Of a DNA stretch of 64,000 nucleotides, positions 10,300 to 23,899 are shown piece after piece. How positions within the stretch are numbered: the stretch's first letter is position 1; each line of letters starts with the position of its first letter. This stretch comes from Proteromonas lacertae. Its lineage: Eukaryota > Sar > Bigyra > Opalinata > Proteromonadidae. The stretch spans positions 124,001 to 188,000 of the forward strand of contig NGBS01001164.1 of NCBI GenBank assembly GCA_002245135.1. The letters are read 5' to 3'. The notes under the pieces were generated by a model. That model saw only the letters and a list, made by a program, of their open reading frames with translations, did not search any database and was not told where the DNA came from. Made by a program: the position numbers and the translations under genes.

Positions 10300-13200
10300 T
10301 TATGTTCTTTTAACATCTTCTAAAGCAAGTGTTTGTGCTGAATGCTGTAAGAAATAATCAGTCGTTTCATTTCTAGACACGAACAAATCATGTTTTTGAT
10401 GTTTATATTGTCCCCATTCGGGATAATCTTCCAATATTTCTTGTGCTTTTTCTCCATATGTTTTATCTTTAGTAAATATCTTAATACTATCAATACACGA
10501 AACTTTAGCTTTGGATGGATCAATAACTTTCTTCATTTTATTCTCCAAACTTCCCATAAAGAACTCTATTAATCCATCTTCTATTGCTTTACCTACTAAT
10601 TTTGAATTCTTCTGTTTAAACATTTTATAGTAAGTTTCATAAGTCAAAGCAGCATCTGGTCCTGGTTTTTCTACTGTTAATCTCAAAGTAGATACAATTG
10701 CAGTTTCAGCCATTTGTTCAACACATAATTTACTCTCAGCACATTGATTCAATATTCTAACAATTGAAATACATAATTCTGATTGTGGATCATTCTTTGC
10801 AGCTTTCTTAAGTAAAGATACCATTTTACTAATATAACCCAACATTGCTATATGATCAGCTAATGAAGATTGAACTCTTAGTAAACATATAACTCCTGAT
10901 ACAATTAATGATAACATCTTATCTTTAAATTGATCTGGCTTTGTAGCATCAGTGTATTTGATTTCTTCATCTTCATCACCATCATCAACAGTATCACCTT
11001 TTGATTGTTTATATACCTTCTTACCTTCATCCATAAACATTTTCATTGCTCCTTCTAAGAATGCCTTTGGATTACGTAATGGGAACTTTGGATCTTTGAG
11101 ATATAATCTTAAATAAACACCACCAACTTGTAATTCATCTTGTAATTCAGGATATACCATCTTAAACTTATCATTAAATTCATACACTTTGTTGTTGTAA
11201 AATGCTTCTAATATATCATGATTGAAATCTTCTAATTGATTTCTTAATACTTCTCTCATTCCTTCAGACCATATAATTTCAGGTGTTTCTTGATTTCCAT
11301 CAAATCTTGTGGTACTTAATTCAGGTTGTTCTTTAATTGCAACAGTTAGCATTTGTGGTAAGAATCTTCTTAAGAATATCACCATTCTATGACCTTCTGT
11401 ATTATCACCCATCATTCTACACATTACATTAGCAGCAACACATCTTGCTTGTGAACCAACTGTTCTATCTGGTAATGCGAATATTCTTAAACATATAATT
11501 AAACCATTAAGACGATCTATTTCTATAACACCATCTGTACTTTCACATAATCCAACAAATATTTGTAATATTTCTAATCTGCATTCTTGAATATCAGCAC
11601 ATAGTAATTGTAATAATGGAATTATAAATCCATTCTTTATTATCACTTGTGAACATGGCGCTATTGGTGCTAATATCTGTAATATTGGAATAGTAAATGC
11701 TCTTAATCTGTCTGTAGTATTGAAATTATTATCCATTGGTAATAAGAATGAGAATAATAATGAAAAATAGGTTTGAGTAGCTAACTTAGAGGCTGGTTCT
11801 TTATCATTACCCAATAATATACTCAATGCTGTTAATATTTGTTGAACTCTGTTTTGATCATCACATACATAATGTGAAGTGTATAATTTGACTTTTTCTG
11901 TTGACACTACAGCAACTGATGAAGACTTCTTTTTCTTTTTATCTTTCTTTTTACTACTGCTTTCTTCAGATCCTTCTCCTTCATCTTCTTCATTATCATT
12001 TGCATTATCATTATCTGCATTAGTTGTTCCTTGATATTCATCAGCTAAATAATCCATTAAAGCAATAGCAAATTTAGTTGAATTCTTAATAGAAGTAGGT
12101 CTTTGTTCATTATAAACACGAATATAAATACCACCAACTATCAATTCCTCTCTCAATACTTTATATACAAAGTTATCTAATACACTCAAATCAGCTTTGC
12201 CAATCTCTAATTGATCATGATCCCATTTACCTACTTGATATAATAATTGATCTTTCATGTCAATGTTCCATATAATAAATGGAGTTTCAGCATGTGAATT
12301 CAATATAGTTAACATCTCACCTGGATCATCATTGATTAATAATTTAGCTACTGGTGGTGTAAAGAGATTACTTAATGCATTTCTAATAGTTGCATTGATT
12401 GGAGTTGCACCATTTCCACTTAAATATCCACCTAATCTTGCTAATGCTTTTACACCTAAGATTGCAATTGTATTGGCAGCTACTTGAAGATTTGCATCTA
12501 AATCAGCTTTTTCATCAACTTTAATAACATCTTTAGCTTTCTTTGGTGAAGAATGTTCTTTCTTCTTCTTGATTACTTTCTTAACTATCTTCTTTACAGT
12601 CTTCTTCTTCTTTTTATCTTTATTTTTCTTATCTTTCTTACTCTTCTTCTTGTCTTTATCTTTACTCTTTTTGTCTTTCTTACTCTTCTTCTTATCTTTA
12701 TCTTTACTCTTCTTTTTCTTTTTCTTTGATGAATCATCATCACTATCACTGTCACTATTGTCATCATTATAACTATCATCCTCATCTTCATCTTCAACAT
12801 CACTGCCTTTATCATTATCACTTCCATTATCTTCATCATCAGTTACTTCCACTTCCACTTCTTCTTCTACTTCTATTTCTTCTTCACTTTCACTTTCACT
12901 CTCATCTTCACTGCCACTACTAATCTCTTCATCTGTAGCATCAGCTGATGTTGGATCATATCTGAATAATAATGGAACTACACCCCAAATTGCACAGGTT
13001 GTACCATTTACTAACATTGTTTGTAGATTCTCTGATAATGACATTCTTATTATAGAACCAAGACAATATTTAACAGCGAATGGTGCTTGTGTATAACGTG
13101 TATATCTTGCTATTTCAGACACTAATAATGGACATTGTTCCATTTCTATTCTAGCTTTCTCAAACCCAGTCAATCCTTCGATTGTTCTTAATACATTCAA

Positions 13201-16200
13201 TACAACTTTAAACACTGGATCAGTTGGAGGAGTTTCAGTTAATACAATAGAACGTGATAATAAATCACTTAATATCTGAATACCATTATCTTTAACAAAT
13301 TCTTCAGCATTATAAGGTGATGCTTTACATGTCATAAATAACAATTGTGTACAACTCTCTAAGAATGGAGCTTTCTCTACAGTAACCATCTCTTCAGGTT
13401 TCAACTGTAATAATGGATCTAATAATTGATAACCAGCATATTTATATTGTCCTAATTCTGATGGGAATCTGGTGAATAGAATACTTTGTGTTTTAATAAT
13501 TAATGAGATATTCATTGGATCTGGTCCACCTACTGATGGTCTTAAAGCACTTAATATTTCATAAGCTTCTTGTATCTTTTCAAACATATCTCTTCCTTCA
13601 GGATTCTTATCAGGATGGTATTTTCTAGCTAATTTTCTATATTGTCTTCTAATTGCACTTTCATCATCTTCTGGTCTAAGTTCTAATAGTTCTCTAGCAT
13701 CATCCATTGATACACCACTTGCTTCTTTACTATTTTCTATTCTCCAGGCATCTAATACAGCTCTTAATAAATCAACTGGTGATCTTACAGGCCAACTACC
13801 AAATCTTTGTTCATCACATAAAGCAGCTAAGAAGTAATTATGACAGAATAATTCATCTTTCAATTCTTTATAGATTATAGTTGGTATAGGGCAATAATCA
13901 TATATTAATCTTGGATATTCCTTCAATCTCTTTGATAATTCTCCCAAGTGTTGATTAATCTGTTCTACCAAAGTGTTTTCTCATATCATATTTCCATATT
14001 ACTTCAGGTGTATCTAAATTACCTAAGAATGTCTTACTAAACTCATCAGGACCATAATTCTCTAACATACAGATCATTGATTCAGGTAACATTGTACCAA
14101 GTATACTTCTCTTTGATAATGATACATCTGTATTTAAAGCATCAGCATTGGTTCTGAAATTCTGTAATAAATGAGTCTTTGTTAATAAACTAGCAATTGT
14201 TTGGAAGTTTGAACCTGCATAACTTAATGCAAAATAATAAACACCAGTTAAATATAACTTGGATAATGCTAATGGATTATCTTCAATTAATAATAATAAG
14301 ATTTGAGCAACTTTTTCTATTACTTTTGGATCATTTATTAATAACATTTCACAGATGGATGTTAGTCTTTTATGTTCTGATAATAATCTCTTGGCTTTGG
14401 GAATTGGTCTAATTGGTTTACCTAAAATATCTTTACTTGATAACTTCTTAATCATATTTTCAAATATATTTAATATATTCAAGGCACATTCTATATTTGT
14501 CATTGATGATTGTCCTTCCATTAGGAATTGCCATTTCAACTGTGGAATATCTTTCATTTTAGTCCATTCTAATCCTTCAGCCATGAAGTATGTATTTTCA
14601 TTAATTGTATTCTCTTTATCCAATTGTCGTAACTTCACCATTGTTACTGGTCCTCGTGGAGCTCCAGTTTCACCTAATTTATAATACCATTCACTTACAC
14701 CTTCATCTATTTCTTCTTTCTTTTGTTGTTGTTGTTGTTGATTATCACCTCCTGATGGTGATGGTGATGGTATATCATATCCTTTATCACTAGAAGTACC
14801 TTGTGTTAATAGCAATGTATTAGCTGTTAAAGATGCTTGTAATATACTTGTAACATGCATTGTTTCTTCAGGTTGAGTATGAGCCATTGTCATTAAATCG
14901 ATTAATAATTGAATAGTATCTTCATTCAAACATATATCAATATTACGAGGATGTAATACTAATACACATAATAGCTGTATTAATGTATCTCTTTCTTCCA
15001 TATTTCTAGTTGTTTTGATTAAATATACAATATGTGATGTTTCAATAAATTCACCATATCTCTTCCAATTCTGTTTATACACTGTAGTCATTGCTTTTAT
15101 ACACATTATCTTCAAATCATGGTTTGGTTCTCTTAAATATCTCATATATAACGCATTGAATAATTCAGTAGGTTTAGCAACATTAAAACCATTATTATTA
15201 TCACCATTACTTGAAGAATTCATTAATAATCTAATGAAATGACCATCAACATACAATTCATTGGCTAAACTTGGATATTCAACTGTAAACTCTTGATGAT
15301 TCCATGCTATATTATTAACATCTTCAGTACTTGAACTATTCTGGTCTAATATAGCAATCTCTGATTCTAATGCTGTTCTTAACTCTGACAATGTGTTATG
15401 ATTCCATACATTATCAGGTGATTCATGATCTTCTAATATCATAAAGAAAAATAATGGGAAATTCTGTTGTTTAGTACTATCTTTCCTAATACTTTGTATT
15501 TTATTTCTAAATCTACTTTGAGTCATTGTTGAGACTTCTTCTGGACTTGATATACCTGTACCATCTTCATCATCTTCACCTTTCAATGTATTTCTCTCTT
15601 TCTCCATATATTTCTTTACTTCACTTTCTTTAAGTGGTGGTAAATCTAAATATCTTCTCATTCCTTCAGGTACCATTCTTCTTAATAAATCCATTCCTCC
15701 TTCATGTCCACTCATCCATATACTTACTAAATATCGTGATATAAACCTCTGATCTTCACTTGGAGAGAAGATTGCATAATAAAAGTGTCTTAATAATACA
15801 CCTTCAGATAAAGCTGCATTCTGCATTAATTGAGCTACTCTTGAATCACTCTCTTCTACTATTGTCTGCATTAATAAAGCAGTTGACATTGTAATTGCTG
15901 GACAAGGTGAATGGAATAATGATAACATCTTTTCATGTCTTTCAGATAGTAAGGTCAATAATAATTGCTTGTGACTTGGCTCGGTTTGATCTGGTTGTGT
16001 ACATAATACAGTCTCTAATAGTTCGACTAAAGCTTGAATAATTAAAGCACCATTACCCATTGGTGAGAATTTATCTAAACAATCAATAAATAATGTGTTT
16101 CTAAGTGTTTCATTTCCTAATAATTCAGATCTTACTGTTTTAATAAACTCTTCATTTGCACCTTCATAATTTGAACTACATAATGCATTAATAATTTCAA

Positions 16201-17675
16201 TATTCCAAAATACAATACCATCTTCTTTTCTTCTTAAACCTTGTAAGAATACATCAGCATAATCAGGGCAATGTTGTAATAATATATCCAATCCTCTACT
16301 ACGATAAATACTAAGATATAAAGTCTCATAATAGGTTGTAACTGTAGCTTCTGAGGTTGATAGATCATTTAATGCTTTCTTTAATTCACTGAAGAGTGTA
16401 GTGACGAATAATACATCTTGTTTCTTTTTAACTTCTAATTTGAAAGGTGGACCTGTTCTAATTGCATTTGAATTAAGATCTTGTAAACATCGGAAATATT
16501 CTGTATCATATCCTTCTTCAGTATCACCACCATTCTTGGCTTCAATACAAATAGCTTTTACAAATCTAATAATTTATATATATATTAATATACATCATTG
16601 TAACAGTTTCTCTTAATTCATCATTCATGTCAAATATCTTACAAGATAATGGTGTAGGGAATGATGATACAATGACGTCATATTGACCCAACGCTCTACA
16701 CGCATCTAATAGTGTTCCAATAAACGCATCTCTGATTGTACAAAGATAAGTTCTTTTATTACGATGATAGAATTCTATGGAAAATGACTGTGGTTCTTGG
16801 AATGAACGAATAATTGCACATACTTCACTGAGTGATACAATTGAACAAATTGCAAATCTAAATTAATAAAGGATATTATAATAAATACGTCTCTAAATCT
16901 CTTTCAATAATTGCTTTTTCTGTTAATTGAATTGTACGAGGTACAGGAGCAGTGTGTCTTGGAGTAATCTTATGCAATGAAAATGTTGATAAAACTGGAT
17001 CACTATTGTACAAATCACGAAGTTTCAATGCTTTTGAGAATGTCACTTCATTTCCTTCTTCTATTACTTCACCTACTACTTCACACTTCTTTCTAATTTC
17101 TTTAATGAATTTACTTAAAGCATCTAATATGTAAACACGCTTTCTACCTCTCATTGTAATCATCACACCTCCTGTTTTGTCTTTAATTGTATTAATTTCA
17201 TCTACATCACAGTAATAAACACAATCAATAACACGACCTGTACTGGCTATTTCTGTAATACCTGCATCTGATGCACATAATTGTATTTCTTTAGGCTCAC
17301 CTCCTCTTGTGTATTTTGTTGCAGAATAACTTGGTTTTAAAGGATCTTCACAGGCAAGGTTTTTATAGTAAAATAAAGTTGATAATAATCTTGATCTAGA
17401 TGTGGATGTAAATTTAAGATTATCTTTTCTATTAAAAGAGATTAGAACAAAGAAATATACCCACTGTTTCCTTTTTTAATAGTTATAATAAATTCATCAT
17501 CTTTTTCTGTTGCAGTAGCACCTAAAAAATCTTGCACATAAGTCCATTCATTTGTTATAGATTGTGTTGAGAGTTCACAAGTTGCAATACCATTTGATCC
17601 TATCACTAACAGTCTTTGGTATTTACCCCTCCATGTATGGATCTTAGTGGTTATATACTGAGCTTTAATATCCAT
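10300..17675 (-). CDS. DNAJC13: RME-8 / DNAJC13 endosomal J-domain protein
   Basis: Four exons (introns 17429-17460, 16858-16888, 16566-16593) give about 2,430 aa, the family's usual size. The N-terminus (TKIHTWRGKYQRLL ... GIATCELSTQSITNEW) matches the PH-like start of RME-8. A GYF_2 domain (EWYYKLGETGAPRGPVT) lies near 14620-14690, and a J domain with intact HPD (KYHPDKNPEGRDMFEK) near 13560-13720; armadillo-like IWN repeats follow. RME-8 recruits Hsc70 to endosomes for clathrin and SNX-BAR/WASH-linked sorting. There are two oddities. One is a frame break near 13970-13985, just after IWKYDMR. The other is a large acidic then Lys/Asp/Ser-rich insertion at about 12540-12920. Everything downstream of the break is still under coding constraint. 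Confidence 0.9.
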
Positions 17676-17848
17676 TATTCAAGAAGAAGATAATCTTCTT
17701 GATAATCAAATATGTTTTTAATCACTAAATAGAAAAGAAACTTGGCTTGGCAATTTTGTTTTTTGTTAATTCATACTTATAACAGCCAAAACAGTTGAAA
17801 ATAAGATTTACATAGAATATATCAATAGTATAATAATAAATTTCAAAT

Positions 17849-18668
17849 TTAACAACAACCTTTACCATCCTTTTTATTATCTGCGATGGTTTCTTGGTTT
17901 ACATTTACTGTAGCAGAACCACCACCTCCTGATACTGCTGGTGTGTCACTAGACATTAATCTATTTTTACATTGTCTTGCTATACACAAATATGCCTAAT
18001 AATCAAAATTATAAATAATTTCATATATAAATAAATATATATACATCTTCTACATTAGATCCTGTTTTTGCTGATGTTTCGAAAAATTCCATACCATATT
18101 GATCTGCTAATGCTTTTCCTTCTTCATAAGTTACAGTCTATTTTATATAAAATAAAGACAGCTATATAATACTCTATTAGGATCATCTGCTTTGTTTCCG
18201 ACTAGGATTTTATTGATATTTGCATCAGCATGCTAATATATGAATAGAAAACAAGAATTAATACTTTTGCTATATCTTTAATCCAGTTTTCAATACTTCT
18301 GAAGGATTTTTCATCTGTCACATCATAAACCAATAAAATTCCATGAGCACCTCTGAAGTATGCAACTGTGATTGTTCTGAAACGTTCTTGACCAGCAGTA
18401 TCCCAAATCTAGACAGGAAAAAATTAAATAAATACCTGAAGCTTAACTTGTGTTCCATCAAGGTTAATGCTCTTCAATTTGAAATCAATACCAATGGTAG
18501 TTATAAAAGTACCAGCGAATGAGTCACTTGCGTATCGAAGAAGCAATGATGTTTTACCAACACCTATATAATAGAAAGGTCCGTTAAATTAAGTAATATA
18601 CCACTATCACCGATCATAAGTAATTTAATACGCATATCAAATGCTTTATCTCTTCTTGTTCCAGACAT
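17849..18668 (-). CDS. Rab GTPase, Rab8/Rab1-like
   Basis: Six exons (introns 18564-18601, 18409-18435, 18233-18264, 18138-18172, 17996-18044) give 212 aa. All G motifs are intact: [11 protein letters not shown] (P-loop, with the first intron inside a Gly codon), switch [25 protein letters not shown] and ETSAK. The C-terminus GKGCC is a double-cysteine geranylgeranylation signal. Switch and alpha2 residues ([20 protein letters not shown]) fit the Rab8/10/1 branch, which serves exocytic and ciliary membrane traffic. Assignment within that branch is tentative. The gene lies between RME-8 and p24 in a same-strand trafficking cluster. Confidence 0.92.
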
Positions 18669-19082
18669 TGAATATTATAATATAGTTGATATTGAGAAAT
18701 AAAGCAAAAGAAACCAAGAAAACAAAGTGTTTAGTGATTAAAAATCTAACTTGTTTATTAAGAAAAATTTTAGATAACAATACAAATATTTCTATCAAAA
18801 TTTTAAAAAACCCTTTTTTTGATGTTTTTGTTTTGTCGAGGCATTTGTACATATTGATAGTATATCAATATGTTTTGGCTAATAATAAATGAAACTAAGG
18901 TGAATTAGAGAGTATATTTTTTACACATAACAGACTTATATAGATGGACATTCTCTACAACTTGTGTTTTGCTTGCTTGATGTGGGAAGAATATTGCTAC
19001 ACTCTATATTCAGTTCAATGTGAAAATTCCAAAAATAACAAATAAAACTATAATAATAAGAGAATAAGACAAAAATGATTAT
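18669..19082. other. Intergenic, no gene seen
   Basis: The AT-rich spacer between the Rab start and the p24 stop should hold the Rab promoter and the p24 3' end. Short ORFs on both strands here are low-complexity and lack family resemblance. No structured RNA or repeat was recognised. Confidence 0.5.
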
Positions 19083-19885
19083 TTAAACTAACTTCTTCTT
19101 CATGAAGAATGATCTTAAATAAAACACTTGTGAAGTTGCTACAACTATCAATAAACAAATCTATTTCATAGATTATAGAGAGAGATAAATTTAAAATATA
19201 TATACTTGTGCTATAGACCACCATACAACATATGAATTAGTGGATTCACTGGTGTCTCTGAATGTTTCTTCAGCTTTCTTTTGTATTTTTTGAGTTCCAA
19301 TCATTTCAGTTGTTTTATCTCTTAAACTATTCACCTTATCTTCTAGTTTATTGACAGTTTTAGTGTCTGCAGCATTTTTTAGATCATCTTCTATTTCTTC
19401 TGATTTATGAAAGTGGATTGAAAATCTCTATTTTAATAGAAATGTGATTAATTATGGAAATACCATATCTGTATCTCTTGGGATGTTAGGAATTGTTACA
19501 TTACTCTTGACACATATGATAAATTCACCATCTTCATCAGCAGTAAAGGCAAATCTGCCATGTCTATGAACAGAACGTTTTACAACTTCTTTGCCCTGTG
19601 GAGATGTGACAATAATATCAAGTCCAGCTGCTGGAAATCCTTTGTTTTTTAGCATTGTATTATAAGAATCAAAATCTGGATTTTCATAGTCACCAAGAGT
19701 GACTTGCTTCTTTATTGCAGGTTCAACGAAACATCTTTGTTGACCCTATTATACAATAACAAAACAGTATTTATACTTCTGGTATTCTAAAGAACAATGA
19801 ATGACAAGATGAAACTATCATAATATAAGTAATTTGGCAAGAATATACAAATTGCAAAAAGAAGAATTATTCTATTTATATTCAT
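19083..19885 (-). CDS. p24 (emp24/gp25L/TMED) cargo receptor
   Basis: Five exons (introns 19815-19848, 19746-19776, 19428-19463, 19161-19205) give 218 aa. The order is a signal peptide (IILLFAIFSSCHS), a GOLD domain with the two usual cysteines (GQQRCFVEP ... GEFIICVKSN), a coiled-coil stretch, and a single C-terminal membrane helix (ICLLIVVATSQVFYL). The cytosolic tail RSFFMKKKLV carries the FF motif for COPII and a KKxx-type motif for COPI retrieval. p24 proteins cycle between ER and Golgi as cargo receptors and coat adaptors. The COPI subunit gene COPB2 at 33143 belongs to the same pathway. The subfamily (alpha to delta) was not resolved. Confidence 0.9.
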
Positions 19886-20031
19886 TTCCAAGAAAAAAAG
19901 AAAAATCAATTTAAAAATGAGGCTTGAATAGCTTGATTCAATTTTATTTTGAAAAAAATAAACAAAAAAGAAATAATAGTTATAGTTAAAATGTTTTTCA
20001 ATTATTATTCTTTATTTTTTCATAAAAAAAA

Positions 20032-22611
20032 CTAAAATTCATCAGCCCATGATAGATCAGCATCAGGGGGTATATTAATATTCTCAGGTTTTTCTAATGG
20101 TTTAATTTCATCACTAAAATTGGATGTATCTAGTAAACCTTTAACATTAGGAATATAAGGAGCTTTAATCTCTTGGTTAGCTAACTTCTCCCAATCAAAA
20201 TCAGTGAAAAACGGATGTTGTTTAATCTCTTCAGCGCCATTTCTTCTACTACCAATTCTTCTGAAAGGATTTGGATTCATTAGTTGAATCAATAAATTAT
20301 TCAGTGTATGTGGAAATACAGATGGGAATTGTACATGTGGAAACGCCATTGTATATCTACTAATTTCTACATAACAATCCCAAGGATTCTGTGAATTAAC
20401 ATGGAAAGGACTGAAACCACTTGCCATTTCATATAATAACACACCTAAAGCCCACCAATCAACAGAAACATTGTGACCACATCTTCTATATACTTCTGGA
20501 GCTGTATATTCGGGTGTACCACATAAACTATAAGTTCTAGCTTTATTAATCTGTTTAGCAAAACCAAAATCAGCTAATTTCAAATATCCTTCATTTGTTA
20601 ATAATAGATTCTCTGGTTTAAGATCTCTATGACATACACCTAATCCATGTAAGTATTCTAATGCTAAGACAATTATACCAGTGTAAAATATAACAGTATC
20701 TCGAGGGAAACAACCTGGAACTTCATCATTTTCATTCATTGTCTTGTTATTCACAGTGTCTCTCATTAATGTGTATAATTCACCTCCTAAACATAATTCC
20801 ATTACCATATAAACTGAATCATCATCTCTAAATGTGGAGACTAAATTGACTAAAAATGCATTATGCACTTTTTCTAAGATTCTCTTTTCATTTAATACAA
20901 ATGCTTGATGATCTGCACTAACTATAGTTGCTTTAAACATCTGTTTCAATGCATAAGTCATACCTGTTGTTTTATCTCTAACCAAAAATACAGTACCATA
21001 AGAACCAGCACCAATTATTCTAACAGTTTGTAAATCATTCTGGTCAATATGAGTAACTTGCTTTTGTGATCTTGCATTAAATATATCTTCTAAATGATGT
21101 TTCAATGATCCCAATACTGTATCAAATGACTCTTTATTCAATGCTAATACAGTTACATCACCAACTGCTATTACACTTACACGTCTAGTGGAATTAGTTA
21201 ATAAAGCGCCTTCACCAAAATGTTCACCTGCGACTAATTCACCAACATTCTCTTCTATACCACTATCATTGGTTTTAACACATTTTACATGTCCTTCTTT
21301 GATAATATAAAAGTTTTGTCCTTTTTTACCTTGTGTTACTATAATATCACCATCTTTATATTCTATAGGTTTTAATACACCAGCTAATCTATATAATCTC
21401 TCTACTGACAATGGCTTGAATAGTTCAATAGATTGTAATAATCTCATAGCTTCATTATGTTCTAATAGATCATGTAAATCACCTAATAATTCATGGAATT
21501 CATCACGAGATAGAGTTAAACAATCAGTCTCAGTAACTGCTACAACATCAGCAGATCGTGGTTCATCTTTTAATAAAGCTCTTTCACCAAAATAATCACC
21601 CTTTTTTCGATGTACCAAGTCAACGGTTATACATTCTGATGGTTGTGCTGGATTGGTTCTATGCTCTCTCACCACTACTTCACCATTTTCAATGATATAA
21701 AATGTACTGCCAATATCTCCTTGTTTAATAATCACTTCATCTGGTTTATAATGCATTGGTTTCAATGAATTAGCGACTAAAACACGTTGTTCTGGAGTTA
21801 ATGGTGCTAATATAGGAACACTGGATAAGAAATCTACATTACCTTGCTCAACGGACTTAGAATGCATCATTAAATTACGTTGGTAGTTAATACGACTGAG
21901 TGCAAATACAGAACTATCAGTAACTGATGTAATTGTGACTGAACTTTTTACTGGAAATACTAATGCACTTTCACCAAAATGTGAAAAGTCTTGTTTTCCA
22001 TCAGATGATTTGAATGATCCTTTTTCTACAACATAGAAATTATTGTTCATTTCCCCTTCCTTTATTACATCTGTACCTGCTTTAAATGTTATGTAAAACA
22101 TTGTTTCTACTACTGACCTTAAACCATCTTCATTATATGTATCAAATGGTGAACTATTTTAATATATATATAAATATTATAATTAATACATTTCTTTGAG
22201 TTTAGAGATTATATAATCCTCCTTATCTCTTTCTTTTACTCCTGGGGTTATATCGCCTTTATCAAAATCGCCAGTTTCCCAAAAACCCATTTTCTTTGTT
22301 CGAAATGTATCAGCTTTTGCTTTATAGAATTTTTCAACTTCGCTTGTATCTATTTCTGCTTCAGAGGGGTTCATCTTGACTGATTTTACTGTATCTGGAT
22401 TTTTAACATTGGATACATCTGGCGTTGTTTCAGTAGAATTTATTGCTATTGGTAAACTAGGTTGTTCATCTTTTGCAACTGGAGTTGGAACAGATCTTGT
22501 ATCTTGCTATTAAATATACACGAATTTAAATACAGGAGTAGGACACTGCACAACTGGAGCTTCAGTTTTATCGGGATTTACGTTTTCTTTTGAGGAACAA
22601 CCTCCCATCAT
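20032..22611 (-). CDS. PKG: cGMP-dependent protein kinase with three cNMP domains
   Basis: Three exons (introns 22507-22533, 22154-22189) give 838 aa. Three cyclic-nucleotide domains precede an AGC kinase. The first has a phosphate-binding cassette without its Arg (FGESALVFPVKS). The second is intact with Ser after Arg (FGERALLKDEPRSAD). The third reads FGEGALLTNSTRRVS. The kinase has GAGSYGTVF, ALKQ, HRDLKPEN, DFGFAK and TYSLCGTPEY, and ends LSWADEF like PKG. Three or more cNMP domains plus the kinase in one chain is the layout of protist PKGs. Translation may start at either of two adjacent ATGs; from the second the N-terminus is MGGCSSK, a good N-myristoylation site with a palmitoylatable Cys. 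PKA is excluded by the fused regulatory domains. Confidence 0.9.
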
Positions 22612-23899
22612 CTACTACTGAGTTATTGTCTATGAAAATATATTAACAAATTTATGAAATAAAATAATAATATAGGATGGATAAAAAAGAGAAATAGCAT
22701 TGATAGTTTTAAAGATATAAATAATTTGATAAAAATTTAAAACCTACCTTTGAAACGGCTTAATTTTTGATTATGAAATAAAAAACATCATGACATATTC
22801 TATAGAATATAGAGTATTAAAAAATACTTTAATTAAGTTATATCTTGCTAATTTGTATATCATATTTATTTGGTTGATTAAGTTGTATTATTTTAAATTT
22901 AACAGAATCTGCACAAAGAGTATTGAAAATATATAATAGCGTGCATATACATTACAAATTAATGCTTTAAATTACAATTTCCTGTACTGCGCATAATCTT
23001 ATTTTTAATTTAATATTGTAACGGATTAATTTTTTAATTTTTAGAAAATATTCTATTCTGAAAGACACAAATAACTACGGGTATAACTATCACATCAAAT
23101 TGTCATACAAACATATCATTAAATGTTATTCAAGTGAATTAATACCACAGCGGTTAATCAAATAATAGTATGTTCAATATGAATCGGAAACCACTTCAGC
23201 TGTTCGACATATTTTTAGATAATCTCAGATTTGTAATGGCATCAATATATGTGTATTTTATAATATGGAACAAATACTCATAGTTACGATGCAAAATGAT
23301 AATCAATTGTCCAGTATCACATTATTTATTGTGTTGATACTATTATATCCATATATAATCCAGTAATTAAAATTCTGATTATTCAATTGCAATATTTGCA
23401 CAATATGACTACCCTATTTATAGTTAGTATGTATTATACATTACAAAGCTAAGAATGACTATGATGCAAAATCTAATATACAGTAATAATTCTCTGAACA
23501 AATTATTTTTTGATAGATTTATCCTTACTACATTCATCAAGCGCAGTATTTAATAAATGTAGTTGTATTCTACAGTATTTAGTTCCATTAAGAAAAATGT
23601 GTTTAAGTGAGAAAAGCACCTATTAAACAGCTAATATAAATCTATTTAATATCTATTACCTCGTGTATAATACACATTAGACTACAGAACCGCAATAATT
23701 TTAATAAACTACGAATATAAGAAAATACTCACTAATCTTCGTCGTAGTCTATGAGTACAGGTGGCATCTATTTCATACTTAAGGCATCCATCCAAATGTT
23801 AAATTTGATGATAATTGGATCCTTTTGAAACAGCCAACAAAAAAGTTTTTAAAAATATTTGTAACCGATTAATTCTTGGTTATTTTTTTTGTAATACTT
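22612..23899. other. Long intergenic stretch, nothing recognised
   Basis: About 1.29 kb of very AT-rich DNA between the divergent PKG and CENP-B-like genes. I see no ORF with coding character, no tRNA or rRNA and no terminal-repeat element. Its length is unusual for this window, where most spacers are 60-450 bp, so it could hold a decayed gene, a non-coding RNA or promoter elements that I cannot recognise. Confidence 0.4.

Noticed and set aside
12569..12923. ORFs on the plus strand over the RME-8 Lys/Asp tract
   Set aside because: They are mirror readings of low-complexity repeats (Leu/Phe or His/Tyr runs) with no independent support.
16858..16888. ATATCCTTT inside an RME-8 intron as a U12 donor
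   Set aside because: The surrounding 31-nt GT-AG intron is sufficient and in frame, and only a few bases would remain for a U12 intron. It shows that the motif can occur by chance in this DNA.
18646..18892. Small ORFs upstream of the Rab gene on both strands
   Set aside because: Low-complexity, overlapping each other and the Rab 5' region, with no family resemblance.
22612..23899. Retroelement or MITE in the long gene-free stretch
   Set aside because: No reverse transcriptase or transposase ORF, terminal repeat pair or target duplication could be seen.
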